From positions 26,848,001-26,912,000 of the forward strand of contig OX485806.1 in assembly GCA_950295325.1 (NCBI GenBank): DNA of 64,000 bases. The letters are read 5' to 3'. Below, one piece after another: positions 24,718 to 36,976 of this stretch. A program made the translations under genes and the position numbers. The notes below the pieces were generated by a model, which worked only from the letters and a program-made list of their open reading frames with translations, was not told where the DNA came from and did no database searches. Origin of the DNA: Polytrichum commune (lineage: Eukaryota; Streptophyta; Polytrichopsida; Polytrichales; Polytrichaceae). Positions within the stretch are counted from its first letter, which is position 1. Each line of letters starts with the position of its first letter.

Positions 24718-25144
24718 AGGTAGAAATACCATAACCCGTTAACTACCCTCTAGCCGTGCACTAGACCGCCGTCATAATGGTGAAGTGCCATTTCTAAAAA
24801 CCCGATCACGGCTCAGCGGCAACTTCAATACGTGTACATTTAGTGTAGCCAATGGGAGTCAAGTGTTAATATACTCACGAGGTAACCGATTTAGGCAATG
24901 CTCTGTATGAAAATGCGGAGTACCGTGTTCGGTGTAGGGAGAATCTAGTGAACGAGTAGGGGTTTGGACAACATTCCACTTTGAAAAATTGTAACATTTT
25001 TTGTATAGGGCAGAAAAATATGAAACAACTTGCATTCTTCATGAATCCTTCTCGTCTATCTTGAAAAATCATCTCATGATTGTCAGACCAGATCTTCAAT
25101 GCAAATGAATCACCTTATTTTCACGGGCTATGGTATTTCTACCT
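24718..25144 (+). mobile_element. Tc1/mariner-like MITE, AGGTAGAAATACC family, copy 1
   Basis: The inverted termini AGGTAGAAATACCAT are exact at both ends and continue with one mismatch. TA flanks both ends (24716-24717, 25145-25146). The 427-bp sequence is about 85-90 percent similar by eye to 40324-40748 over its whole length and in the same orientation. No transposase is encoded. Confidence 0.85.
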
Positions 25145-25259
25145 TAGAGAGAGAGATCACCCACACAGCGGAGTACTATTATTTATTTATTTATTTTCAT
25201 GCAAGGAACCATACGCCTGCATCACGATGATTAAAACTTCGTGTGGGTGTTCGTTTCTT

Positions 25260-25425
25260 TTTCTTTCTTTTTTTGAGACAGAAGGCCAATAGGCCAGCGC
25301 CAAAGCACAAGAGGCAATTCACCACCTGGCAAGTTTTCCGTCAAGTAGAGAGGAGATTTCACAGCCGGGATTCGAACCGCCAACCTCTTCCTTGAGATTT
25401 GGGTATCTCTCCACCATCATCCGGT
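25260..25425 (-). mobile_element. tRNA-derived SINE, complete, with 14-bp target-site duplication
   Basis: On the minus strand the element begins with a tRNA-like head containing a B-box GGTTCGAATCCC (25367-25378 on the complement). It ends in GCTTTGGCGCTGGCC, then TTGGCCTTCTGTCTC and a poly-A tail. Perfect 14-bp direct repeats GGTGTTCGTTTCTT flank it (25246-25259 and 25426-25439). This is the pattern of RNA-mediated, target-primed insertion. The A-box is degenerate. The tRNA of origin cannot be named. Confidence 0.9.
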
Positions 25426-25439
25426 GGTGTTCGTTTCTT

Positions 25440-27118
25440 GGGGATCTGCCTAAAAACCCCCATTGAGCGTGGCTCGGAGGCTAGGTTCGGGAGGGGGTGG
25501 CAGGGTTGGGGTAAAACTTGCCCCCTATTTTTTTAATTGGGTGGGGCCTTACTTAATCTCATAGGGGGCTTCCTAGAGTAATTTGGGGCCACAGGACCCA
25601 AATTTAGCAAAAAAAAACCAAAAAAATTCCCCAAGGGGCCAAAACGGGGAGGGCCAAAAAAATGAACCCCACCGAACCTGGCCTCCGAGCCTGACAGCTG
25701 CAACGCTTGTCGGGGGTATTTAGGGAGCCCCGTTTCTTGGACTTGCCAACAGATTCACACGGCCACAATCAATGTGGGGAATGAGAATGAAGAAGCAATC
25801 TGTCTGAAAAAAATAAAAATAAAAAAATAAGTGAAGAAGCGAGAGAGAAGGAAGGAATAGAATGCAACACGCGAAGTCCTTTAATTTGATTTGAAGGAGT
25901 TCATGTGTTGGGGGCCCCCACCCCACCCCAATTATTATGCTGATTCATTTTGCGCATCTGAATATCCCTGCCCAATTAGCAAGGGAGTTTGCGGAATCTG
26001 AATCTGGATCAGTCACCTGATGCCCAGCCACTTTCCCAGGGAAGCATCAATCATACAGCTCATGCCTTCATTTGTTTATGTTGTTTTTGGCTCTTGAGGT
26101 TAAGACAAAGAGGCCAACAACTTGCTCCGGGCGGTGGACGTTAAACCTCCCCCTATGAACTTTTAGAGGGTCGGGTCGGGTCTTAGTTGGGATAAGGTCC
26201 CAGACCCGTGGCCTGCTACTGTACCCCTCGGATAGCAAAATCAATTATTTATTGAACCTGATCGAAAGACGTTGTTTGTCCCGCCCAACTTAAAATATAA
26301 AAATTTGCTTTTGCATTCTTGGAAGGTCACTTGTCCACAAAATCCATAATTGAGTGCACCTCACCTTCAATGTCCAATATATATATATATGTTCACTTCC
26401 ACTTAGTCAATGAACAATTGACTAGGAGTTCATGTCCGAAGGGGAACCGTCAATAAAGCATGTAATTAACTTGGAATTCATGAAAAATCCTCATTAGGAT
26501 TGAGGTTATGATTTTTGTGATTTAGCCTTTGTCATGTACTGTGGTCCTCTATTGCTTCTAAGAGGAAACAATTCTCTACTTGTGATGAGAACTTCCTTGT
26601 TCTCATACGAGGTGTGGAATAGTAACAATCTCTACGTATACAAGAAGTGCGTTTGCTTTTGGAGGGGAGTCCAGTGACGGCATGAGTAAGAAATGTCAAA
26701 GAAGTGACAAAGAAAAATATAAACATTAAAAAAAAACCCAAGCAGAAACTCACATCAATATGGATGTGGTATGTGCCACACCATGCCCTACATAATTCAA
26801 AGACCCCTCTATGCATGTTTTATTTTAATTTATTTTAATTTATGGGCATTAGTGGTTGGGCATGGAACGGAGTAGTTCACTTTGTTGGGTTGATGTGAGT
26901 CGCATTTGGCACTAGGTGGCAAGTTGAGTTTCCGTTTGGTGGAAACAAACAACTTTGTGCCCTCCAAGGCACAATCCTTGGTGTTAAGACCTTCTACCCT
27001 TGGATAAGACTTCATGGCCTCTGCCATTGACCTTGGATCTCCACACTTGGCAATAGCCTGAAGCTTCAACAATGTTGAATAATGGCCTTTACTAGTGGGC
27101 CTTTACAAAGTGCATGCT
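25440..27118. other. Intergenic, no gene seen
   Basis: It holds G/C-rich low-complexity sequence (25440-25740), a TA microsatellite near 26378, and unassigned short frames. Nothing here supports a gene. Confidence 0.4.
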
Positions 27119-27545
27119 TGTCCTCCCTCTTGTGTTCACTATTGAGTATAGAGTAGTTATTACTTTCTGAAGACGTAGTCCAACCTCTTTTAAAACATGT
27201 GTCTTTTATGATGTTTCACCGAAGTACATACCAATCAAATATAGGGGTCCTATGAAGAAAACAAGCCACTTAAAACCCGTCTGCCTTATTGCGTGGAACA
27301 TGGAACCAAATATCAACAAGTTTAGTAATATGTTGAGGGGTTTGTTTCCTTGGCTAGATGTGCGGGTGTTATCTGTTTACTTTTCTTAATCAGACACCTA
27401 TAAATTTTTCTTGGTGTGTGGTTAGCTGAGGATTAAAAAACAAACACCATAAAGACACATTGTTCAAAAGAGACCGGACTATGTCTTAAAATTTTATCAA
27501 CTACTCCACATTCAATAGTTAACACAATTGGGAGGACCTATGCAT
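27119..27545. mobile_element. Foldback-type MITE of the TAGGTCCTCCC family with two long arms
   Basis: The left arm starts TGTCCTCCCTCTTGTGTTCAC and the right arm ends CAATTGGGAGGACCTA. The two arms (about 150 bp each) are inverse copies sharing GTAGTCCAACCTCTTTTAAA, ACATGTGTCTTT and ACCAATCAAATATAGGGGTC. This copy shows the full inverted pair, so the single arms elsewhere are probably halves or rearranged members. No clear target duplication was found. Confidence 0.6.
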
Positions 27546-27770
27546 TCGATCCAAGTTCATCAATAGATGTGCACTTCAAAATCCGGATTACCTACCGATG
27601 CTTTATCGAAGGAGATCCAATTTTTGTTGATGCTTCATTGTAAACCTTTCAATGCAACCCAAATTTATGTTGTGTACATAAAATCAATCGAAGTTGGAGA
27701 ACATGGCAAACCAACCGAATTACAACCCCACATGTCTCATGCGTCTCCCATATATGCATGATACGTCTCA

Positions 27771-28281
27771 GGGGCGGTTTACACTATGGACCAAGAGCCA
27801 TGACCATGAAATTCTAAAATCTGTGATTGGAGAGTAAAGTGCTCTTGGTCCCATTTGGCTTTACACTACCTTGAAAAAAGGAGAATGACCACTAACTTTG
27901 AGGCCCCCAAAAACTACTAAAATCTGCCATTTGGACAATGTGCCATGGTCCAACGGGTTTTCCGTTGGGGTGAGGCAAAATGCTCGACTCAACGGAAATC
28001 AAGGGAGCCGTAAGGCTGAAAATCAGCCATTGGCCGAATTTTTTTTAATTTTTTTTTTCCCGATTTTTTTGACGTTACCGTAGATCGTTGGGATAGAAAT
28101 ATTAAAAAAATCAGCCCAAAGTTGTCCCGGTCCAAATCCACTTTACACTACAAGAGTGACCAAGCCACTCAAAAATCCATTTTTGATTTTTCATGGTCAC
28201 GGCTCTTGGCCAAGAGCTGTGACCATGAAAATGATTTAATTTTCTTGGTCATGGCTCTTGGTCCATAGTGTAAACCGCCCC
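27771..28281 (+). mobile_element. Tourist-like (PIF/Harbinger) MITE, GGGGCGGTTTACAC family, copy 1
   Basis: It is 511 bp with long inverted ends starting GGGGCGGTTTACACTATGG and continuing through CCAAGAGCCATGACC. The 3-bp target duplication TCA is present on both sides (27768-27770, 28282-28284). The same element is present in reverse orientation at 62416-62917 with TAA duplications. Subterminal palindromes built on GGTCATGGCTCTTGG fill both ends. Confidence 0.9.
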
Positions 28282-28284
28282 TCA

Positions 28285-29190
28285 GCTCCTCATAACGTGG
28301 CAGTGTGACAAGTCTAATCGAGGCATCTCGCCTCCCCTCCAAGTGGGCTTGTCTCCCTTTTGGTTAAAAACTCATTCCTCGCGTCCCACTACCCTTTGAC
28401 CTTCCGTCTAAAGAAACCCATAACTATAATTATATATCTTATCATTATCAACAACCCCAAAACAAAGTCAAGTGATACGTCCTATTCAAGGAGGCTAGGT
28501 AACTACTCGTTGCGGACGGAGACGTACTTAAAATAATGGTTGTGTTCGGATAAAGTTTAGTGACTTTAATATTCAACGTCCCCGATCACGTCACCAAGTG
28601 TGTCACTTATTCTCATCCCCCCCCTCCCCCCTAAAGAAGAAGTAGCTAAAGAACCACTACGTAGACTTAACGGCAGGTCGTACTTATTGGAGGCACAAGC
28701 CGTACCCACCGTTTGTGGTGTCCAAGGAGACCGAGCAACTTCGGAGGAGAATGGTCAATTGTGGGTCAATAGCGACGACCCCCGATCCATTGGCATCCGT
28801 CCGTTGATTCTATAACAATTAGGTGTAGTGTAGTTCCATTTCTAATTTTATGTTGGCACTCTAGTAAACGGAGAACCTTCCGTAGGGCCAATCGAGGCAC
28901 ATATAGTACATACTACCACCAACACGCTTACAAGGGTGGGGTGTTATATAGGCGAGGTTTGTAGGCACACTTGTTGAATCTTTGATTTCATCTCTATGTC
29001 GATCAATCTAAGGTACGTGGGTGTCATTTGGTCCCCATTTGAATGTTCTCCGAATTCACCCAATTGGACTTACGCAACGAAACTCGTGTTGCATTAGCAA
29101 ACTTTTGTTGAAATCGGGTTGAAAATCGGACCTGCTTTGAGTCAGATATGGTTATCGGGAGTGCATGTTTGTTGATTTTTTTTTATTGGA
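28285..29190. other. Intergenic, unassigned open frame
   Basis: A frame at 28600-28815 is open for 71 codons without a recognisable domain. Nothing else is supported. Confidence 0.3.
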
Positions 29191-29194
29191 ATAT

Positions 29195-29540
29195 AGGGGT
29201 CCTCTCGATTGTGTCCAATGTTGAGCGTAGAGTACTTATTGATGGTTGAAGACGTAGTCCGGACTCTCATAACATTGCCCAACGACGCGGGCCCTCACAC
29301 TGTGACAATGGGATGTGTTGGGAGCTCAACCAAAATATGAGTCTTCATGTGCGGTTTTTCCAGCATCCGATTGATGTATTCTAAGGGCCCACAAAATGAA
29401 AGGTGAACGTTGAGTAATGTTATGTTTGCTTTCAAACATGTGTGTTTGTGATGTTTGCTCTTTGATCCTCACCGAACCACGTGCCAATCAAGTCTAGGGG
29501 TTTGATTAAGAAACAAGCCACTTAAGACCCCATCTACCTT
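29195..29540 (-). repeat. Degenerate copies of the TAGGTCCTCCC arm
   Basis: GGGGTCCTCTCGATTGTGTCC and GACGTAGTCCGGACTCTC are followed, after about 160 bp of other sequence, by TTTGATCCTCACCGAACCAC and CAAGCCACTTAAGACCCC. The order matches the left arm at 27119, with an insertion. A short GTAT microsatellite follows near 29542. Confidence 0.5.
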
Positions 29541-31941
29541 TTGTATGTATGTATGTATGTACTATTTTATTCTTGTGATGCTAATGATGATACATTACAA
29601 TGCAATTAAATCAATCCCTCTATATATGCACAATGATAGTAGGTATTGGAGTTTTACTACCCCTAACGAGTACTTTGGGCTTTGTTTGGGGGGTGTTAGG
29701 GCAGTGGACCAACCCCAACCTCTAGCATGCGCAAAAGGTATGTTGGTGGGTTCTAGGATGGGCTAGAGAGTGTAGTGACAAACAAATGGAAGTGTGAATT
29801 CTAGAATGGATGTCTGCAAACAATCCCATGCATTGCATCCACATGTAAGAATCCAATTCACTAAAATGTATTGTAGAATTAATCAAGCTCTAATGTATAC
29901 ATCCTTGTTTATTCACTTTGCTCCATTCAAGGCAGGGCATGGCAAATAGGTTATGGCACAATCGCCAATGTCATCCTCATTCATAATGCACGGGAGGCCA
30001 TCCTTGCCCATAAGCCCTCTATATGTCAGTCACACCCCATCACACCCCATGGTCTCATGCTTCACTCAGCTTGAATGAGCTCCATAATCCCATCTTTCTA
30101 GCATAAAGGGGTAATTATGCCTAGGTAATGCTTGTGTAATGTTATGATTGTGTGCAAACTAGTTACTGTGCATATAATGCTTTGCCCAACATTTTTGAAG
30201 ATCAAATATAGATTTGCAATGGAAAATTTGACCTCCCTTGGCATTGTACATGCAGACGGATTTTTCAACAATTTGTTTGTGGGAGTTTACTTAACAATGT
30301 GCGAACATGCTTCAAATTGCTTGTATCTCATCCCCAAAAAACTTCAAACGTAAAAAAAACTTTTTTTGGAGGTCATAGGTTGCTCAACTTTTATTAGTTG
30401 GACTACACTCAAATAAGTAGATCTTCTTTGAGCAACTGAGCTTTGAGAACTTCGTTGAGGACATCATTTTGCAAGTTCCACATAGTCTTGCATATGTACA
30501 TTGCGAGGGAGTTCAATATTTCCATCACAATTCTACATGTGAGACCCCAAAATGCGATGTATGACAATGTTTGCAAAATACATCAAAAGAAAGGAAGAAA
30601 GGCAATGCCAACTGCATAATTTATAAGATAACATAGGAGAGTTAGAATAATTTGCAATAAAATATACTCGTCACATAGAAGTCTAAAAACGACCATGGTC
30701 ATTGCAACATGACCCAAACAACAACTATTTGGTTGGAGGCGTCATATCTAATCACTATATTGACTACAATGGGTGTAACCATTTTGTATAAAGAAAAAAA
30801 ACCAAGTCAAAATTATTGTCGTCATGAACCAACATTCCTAGAATGAACGGGAGGCCACACACGTTCAAACATGTTGGTTCTGCTCGGGGGGGGGGGGGCA
30901 ATGTGTTAAAAAGTTAAGGATATAGGTGCGAACAACCACTATTTTATAGGGGGGTATTACTTTCAATTCTCTTATTTTTTTTCACATGCTATCATTATCT
31001 AATTTTCTACTTTGGGTTGATAGAAAAATGGCTTGCATTACTTATAATTCCAAATTACCTATTATTCCATACCCTATAGTACTTTAAAGATGTCCAGTGC
31101 CATTTTTGATACCCTATATTACTCTTAAGTCCATTTATAAATTTTTGCTCCCATGTTTTTAAAATACCCTATCATTTGTTTGCACGTATATTGCTACTCC
31201 AACCAATGACTACCCCCCCCCCCGAGTGGTTATGAAACAGAGTTTGGTGAGCCAAGGTAAAAAGAATTTTGGCCTTGACATGTGCCTAGCTTTGAGGAGC
31301 TGGGTTTCAAGGTTGGTCCCGCTCTCTCTCTTTTTGGTTAAAATTGTCCGTTTTCAACTTGCAAAAACGCCGTCTTGAATCGGAATTGAAAAAGGACGGT
31401 TTGAACTAAAAAGAAAAAAGAAAAAGAGACCAACCTTGAGACCCGGGTCTTCGAAGTTAGGTACATGTCAAGGCCAAACTTCTTTTACCTTGACTTACTA
31501 CTATAAACACCATTTTGGAAATTATATAACAACGTCTTCAAAACATGTGAGCGAGGCCTTGAGAAGACGAAGAAAGTTGTACAGTCTGTATAAGTTGAAA
31601 ATAAAGTGTGAATCTCTAAAGTCAACTCAACACACGCACATGCACCAAGAGCACTTCTTCATATAATTAGTGACAAACTAAGTTATGCACGGTATACTAT
31701 GTTGAGCTAGTTTGCACTCATCATGGAGACCATGAGACAATTGTGAGGAATACTAAGTTCCATTCACATGAGATTGGTGCATGACAACCGACAAAATTCC
31801 CCCGTTAAACTCAAGCATGGACATCATGTAACTTTAAGCACCATGCATGGAGATGCCCGATTCCCCAAAGAGCAACTCCCATGCATGCTCACCACCATAC
31901 AATGATCAAGTCCATATATACTTGGCTTTCTAGGAATTTTT
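29541..31941. other. Intergenic, no gene seen
   Basis: A 13-bp poly-G run (about 30886-30898) and an 11-bp poly-C run (about 31207-31217) are present. Between about 31230 and 31500 two stretches with GACATGTGCCTAGCTT / AAGTTAGGTACATGTC and TTTGGCCTTGACATG are inverted partners, which suggests an old short MITE. No gene is supported. Confidence 0.35.
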
Positions 31942-32232
31942 GGAGCAAATCCGCATGCTCATCCCACCCACATCCATGTCCATTTTTTTCTTCAAATCCT
32001 TAAGTGTCGGTCAATGATGTGAGTGTGTGAGAGAGAGAGAGAGCGAGAAGGGACTTTAGAGGGTCATATGAGGTTTCTCTCTTAGTAAGGAGCAAATCCG
32101 CATGCTCATCCCACCCACATCCATGTCCATTTTTTTCTTCAAATCCTTAAGTGTCGGTCAATGATGTGTGTGTGAGAGAGAGAGAGCGAGAAGGGACTTT
32201 AGAGGGTCATATGAGGTTTCTCTCTTAGTAAT
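31942..32232 (+). repeat. Two-copy tandem duplication, 147-bp unit, with (GA)n inside
   Basis: The block starting GGAGCAAATCCGCATGCTC at 31942 is repeated at 32089 nearly unchanged. The copies differ mainly in the length of the GTGTGAGAGAGA stretch. The high identity points to a recent duplication. Confidence 0.92.
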
Positions 32233-32950
32233 TAGTGTGGAATTAAGATCTATGATATGTATGGGGTTTATGTGGGAGATGAGCATGGGGCATTGGCCCA
32301 AAAAACATTGGACGCAAGTGGTTATTGAAAGAATCATAGATTATTGACCACGAGAGTTGTTCAAAGGTGAGTTGTTGTGGACATTTTGAACAATTCGAGG
32401 TGTGTACATTGACTTGTGCAATTAGGTTGCCTTTGTGAATAGGTTAGCTTGTTAACCTTGCCAAAATTAGATTCTAAAATTTAATAGGTTTGTTTAGTCA
32501 CATGTATAGCAACCACAGTAGAATACAAAGATGTGTATTGTTATTATGATAGTAATTATTCAAAAAGCGTCAAATCTCGATAAACTGAGGTCAGGGCAAC
32601 CTAATTGCACATATTGGTGCGGGAGTTTGATAGCATAAGAATTACATTCAAGTACTTCAACAAATTGAGATGAGAAACATGAAAATTGAAGTTACTTTAT
32701 TTAGGGTCCATGTGAATAGCTTATGATCTCTTGAAGTGGTACTCAAAGATGACCGAAGGTATGTAGATATTATTTGGTTCGTTTTTCATGTTCTACAACT
32801 TCTACGGATTAGATTTACATGAAGAAGTTTGTTTTGTTGTAGCAAATATACAAAAAAGCATAGGCAAAAACCAAATTGAAAATCATACCTCTCATGATTT
32901 AGTTTTGAGTATCAGAAGTGCATGTTTGTTGATTTCTTAATCGATTGCTT

Positions 32951-33130
32951 AGGTCCTCCCAATTGTGTTCACTACCGGATGAGGATTTGTTTATTAAAGC
33001 TAAAGACATAGGCCAATCTCTTTTAAACATACGTTTCCATGGTGTTCGTTCTTTGATCCTCACTAAACCACACACCAATCAAATATAGGAGTCCGATTGA
33101 GAAAAGTTTCCGAATAGCACCCGCATTCCT
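32951..33130 (-). repeat. Single left arm of the TAGGTCCTCCC family
   Basis: It starts TAGGTCCTCCCAATTGTG and carries CCAATCTCTTTTAAACATA, GATCCTCACTAAACCACACA and CAATCAAATATAGGAGTCC in family order. A poly-C run follows near 33290. Confidence 0.6.
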
Positions 33131-34359
33131 TGTAACGAATTTCTTTCAAGTATGTGCCTTTCAACCTTAGATATGTACATACAAGTTAGAAACCATTGAA
33201 GGTCATATTTTGCTCTAGGTGTTAGAAACTCCAAATGGTAACCCACACTAATTAGACAAAATAGTGCAGTTGCTTAGTTCTGGTAGGCCTCCCCCCCCCC
33301 CAAACAAAAAATTATAAAACACTTGTTCTGAACCCCATATTGGCATGTGCAAGGCTGCATATGGCCAGCCCATCCTAGTTGGATAAGCTAGAAAACCCTA
33401 ATTTTTAGTAGCCTAACACCACTCTTTGTGTATGATAAGCAAAGCATTACGAAAACTTGGGTGACTTTTGTTAATCCCCAAACGCATGGTTGGGGACCAA
33501 ACCCATGCTTTCACCTGCTTTACTTCACAGTCACCCAAATCTCCCCAAAACTGCAAGTTTTGAGCTCTCAACTTGAGCTCTAGCCTCATAACATCATTTC
33601 AACCATGTGGGTCATTTCCATGACCCTGGAACATGTCAATTATATTTCGTGGGCCCCTTGAACAAAACGAGAGTATTCGTTTACTATTCATACATTGCTG
33701 GCAGTTGGAAATTTGGGTGGAGTTATACTCCCGGCACTACTCACAAGAATCACGATTCATCGTGGTATTATACACTAGACACACTATACGTAGCACCACT
33801 ATCATTAAAAAAAAAACCAACACTATTCAAAATATTCCTTATTATTCGTACGGGCACATTTCATTATTCGCACCAACGTCAATGTCTTCTCATCACGAAG
33901 GTAAGATAATGAAAGCCCAAGTCAAATGCTGAATATAAAATGAAACACAACCATGAAGTTGAATAATGTTGTAGTAAACCAATTAAAGGAGCCTTATTAA
34001 GTATTTCGGAACATTGAATTTTGGAGCTTGATGATGATGAGTCTCATTCATTTGCAACTTGGGTGTAGAAATCTATTGTAGTTGGTGACTCGGTGGGTAT
34101 GGCCACGCAAAGACTAAAGTGGACCTTTGCATGCCACGACCTCCCCAAAATTAGTCGGCCATTGAAGTTCACGATTGTGTTGACTGCCCAGTCCGAGATG
34201 AGGTCAAGCTGCTTGGATGGGCTCAAATTTGTAGGGTCCATAAGCATCCATGAGTTTAGGGTGGATTTATGACACTAGGGTCCAAGACCAAAGAAACTCT
34301 AATCTCGATCAACCCTATTGGTGAAGAGCCAAAACAATTTGGATTCGAGCGATGACGAG
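33131..34359. other. Intergenic, no gene seen
   Basis: Open frames at 33607-33909 (+) and 34044-34247 (-) have no recognisable domain. Confidence 0.3.
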
Positions 34360-34445
34360 AGAGGATTTTGGGCATGGTCGGTTGGAATCATAAGGTAGGC
34401 GAGGCTAATGTGGACACCTCCAGTTTTGTGGAACCATGCAGCCGA
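34360..34445 (-). repeat. Diverged fragment of the CAATG-CGGGGAGA hAT-type family
   Basis: GATTTTGGGCATGGTCGGTTG followed by GTGGACACCTCCAGTTTTG resembles the right-terminal half of the family, as at 24160-24230. It is truncated and has no intact ends. Confidence 0.45.
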
Positions 34446-34850
34446 TGGATTTGAGCATCAGAAACTTGAGCAAGGTAGCAATTGCGAATCAGGCGAAAGA
34501 ATCCAAAATCGTTGGAATCAGAGTTGAGGAAGGTGTTGAGCTAGGCTCCGGAATCAAAGATTGTTTGTTTCCCAATATGGTGTTATAAGGGGGGGGGGGG
34601 GAACTCTTTATTATGTAAGTGACCGAGATCATTAGCATATTCTATACGAGTCATTTGCTGATGAAAACCAAGTTTAATGCCAATATTGGTTGTGTCATGT
34701 CTCTAAAGTGGTCACATGTAAGATAAAATGTTGTTAAACTGGCTTTTCATTCTAGAATACCCACAATACAAGTTGGTCGGCACCTCATAGCCACATGTTG
34801 CCTCCTAATTTGCCCACCTTGTGCACAAAAATCAAGCATGTCCTAGCTCA

Positions 34851-34920
34851 GTGGATAGCACTCCTAATTATGGAGGAGGTGGGTGTACTTTGACTTTTGC
34901 GAAGGCGTCTAACCTAAATA
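34851..34920 (+). repeat. tRNA-like sequence, probably the head of an old SINE
   Basis: CCTAGCTCAGTGGATAGCAC is a near-consensus tRNA A-box with D-loop. The following CTCC..GGAG can pair around a seven-base loop, but that loop lacks the invariant T33, and the B-box position (GGGTGTACTTTGACT) is degenerate. I therefore do not call a functional tRNA. Confidence 0.45.
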
Positions 34921-35384
34921 CACTCTAACCTCCCTACTATCATGCCTATGGCAATCAAAGTGCACATGATATTAAGGAGGTATGTAGTTAACATAAATGC
35001 ATGATAATAGAAAATTGGTGTAGCATGTGACATTATGGAATAAAACAAAGTCAACATTGCAATAACAACAATAAATGAAAATGATGACAACATGATGCAT
35101 GCAAGTGTGTGGTTTAAATCCTTTGGTGGATTATTTTAATGTCAAACTCCATGATATATGGGAGGGAAATGTTATAGCAAGGAGGGAGATTTAAATTGAG
35201 CACATTTGTTCCCTAGGGTGCCAAGATATAAGAGAGGGAGTGACATTATGGAGGGTGACCATCTGGAGGTTGGGTGTATCATTAAAGCGGAGAATATTTC
35301 ACCATGTCTTACACACCCACCGAATTAGAGTGACTAAACCGCCAATTAGGATAAAAAAAAAGGCATCCAATAACCAAATTAGCC

Positions 35385-35582
35385 TCATCTACCTTAGTGT
35401 TTCCAAGTTCAGCTGGTTACATCTTATGATCTTTGGGGTTTTTTTTTTAATGAATTTGAGGTATATTTCATAGATTCCTCTTAAACAATCGTAAATTTTC
35501 CTAAAGTCTTGAACTTCAACCAGTAATTTCTCAAATTCAACCGGTTCATCTATAACTAGCGGTCAGGTCTCCTCATTCATTG
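35385..35582 (-). mobile_element. Left-truncated hAT-type MITE, CAATG-CGGGGAGA family
   Basis: In reverse orientation it carries GAACTTCAACC, ATTTCTCAAATTCAACCGGT and an intact end GTCTCCTCATTCATTG, followed by GATCCAAG. The other end is not recognisable, so the target duplication cannot be tested. Confidence 0.6.
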
Positions 35583-36976
35583 GATCCAAGGAGCTTACAC
35601 TCGGGTCTAGTTCCAAAGGTATGGAAAAAAAAACGAAGTGGCACTACTGTGGCCTTATTTTCAATGGGATTGGATATCTAGCCGGCCGCTCTAAGAAGGG
35701 GAGCTCTGTAACACTCGGCACATGCACTTTGTTGCAAGTTTGTTGCGTTTGGAGGAGGAGAAAATTTATAAGGGATAGTGCATAACATGATGCAACTGAG
35801 CATGTACATTAGGTGGGGCGGGGAATAGGCCAAATTTTATTTGGAATCATGTTTTGTTGATTCTCTTAGCAGAGAATTGCACTGGCAAATTCAACTTAAT
35901 AAACTTGGGTAAAGACATGTCATTGATATTATTAGAATGGAATAGATGATAGCAGCTAAATAATGTTATGCCGGAAAGGGACCACCCTTCAACACGTGAT
36001 GTGGATGATGTAAGAGCAAGGGTTGGAGGGATATGTGAAGCATTTCATGGAATCTAATTGGAATAAAACTTTAAATCATTTTTTTTGTACCACAACCCCA
36101 CGGCTGTAAGATACTAGTGTGTGTATTAACACAAATTTTTCTTTCCTCACTACTCATATGTTACAGCTCACTGCTCACCACTCATACGATAAGCACTCCC
36201 ACTGAATACTATGCCACCAATTTATGGAGTATCAACGAGAAATGGTTCACTCGTGTTCAAGTATTTTGGGAGACATGCAAATTTTTTATTATTATTATTT
36301 CATCGCAATGTAATTACAGTCCAAAGCCTAGAAGTGGACAAGGCGTGTGCATCAATTGGGGTTATATCCTGGAGTGCGTAGTGCATAACGAGTTAATGCA
36401 CCTCAGAATGCAACCCAGTAGCAAGGAAAAGAAAAAATAACGCCTGTATCAAAGTACTGGCGTGAATGTGAGCCCGTTGGCCTAACGTTGATCTCAATTG
36501 TCCATAATGCAACTAAAGGTGTTTTGCCTCTTTTAACCCCGTAGCAAGACAACTACTAGGTCCTTCCTCACTCATTTTCTCGAGTGCACTCGGGCCGATC
36601 CGACATACAAGGCGTTTCATCATACCCTCTTTATCGGATTCCAGCCATAGCCATGGCCACCGAATCGCAATCAGTTGGTGCGACAAACCCTAATCCAAAC
36701 CATGGGAGAAGGTCGACCAAAGATGTGGCGACTGAAGATTGCCTTAATCCACGATCGAAGGATCGAGTAGACCAAAGATGGACAGTCGACTCCAACGTCC
36801 GTCACAAGAAATTGTGTTTTGAACTTGCACCAAAGGAGAGAGAGAATCGAGCACGCGAAGGAGTACAAGAAACCTTCTAGCAGCAAAGCAATTGATCGAT
36901 CAAGCAGCTCAAGATCGATCATACAACAGGAGAGAGAAGCTGGCATTGGAGGTGCAAGTCGTGGGAGCTTCTTCCT
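35583..36976. other. Intergenic, no gene seen
   Basis: It contains a short ATT repeat near 36285 and open frames without domains (36117-36440, 36584-36880). GC content and AG-rich sequence rise after 36550. Confidence 0.3.

Noticed and set aside
34851-34920. Possible functional tRNA gene
   Set aside because: The A-box is good, but the anticodon loop lacks T33 and the B-box and acceptor stem are degenerate. More likely an old SINE head.
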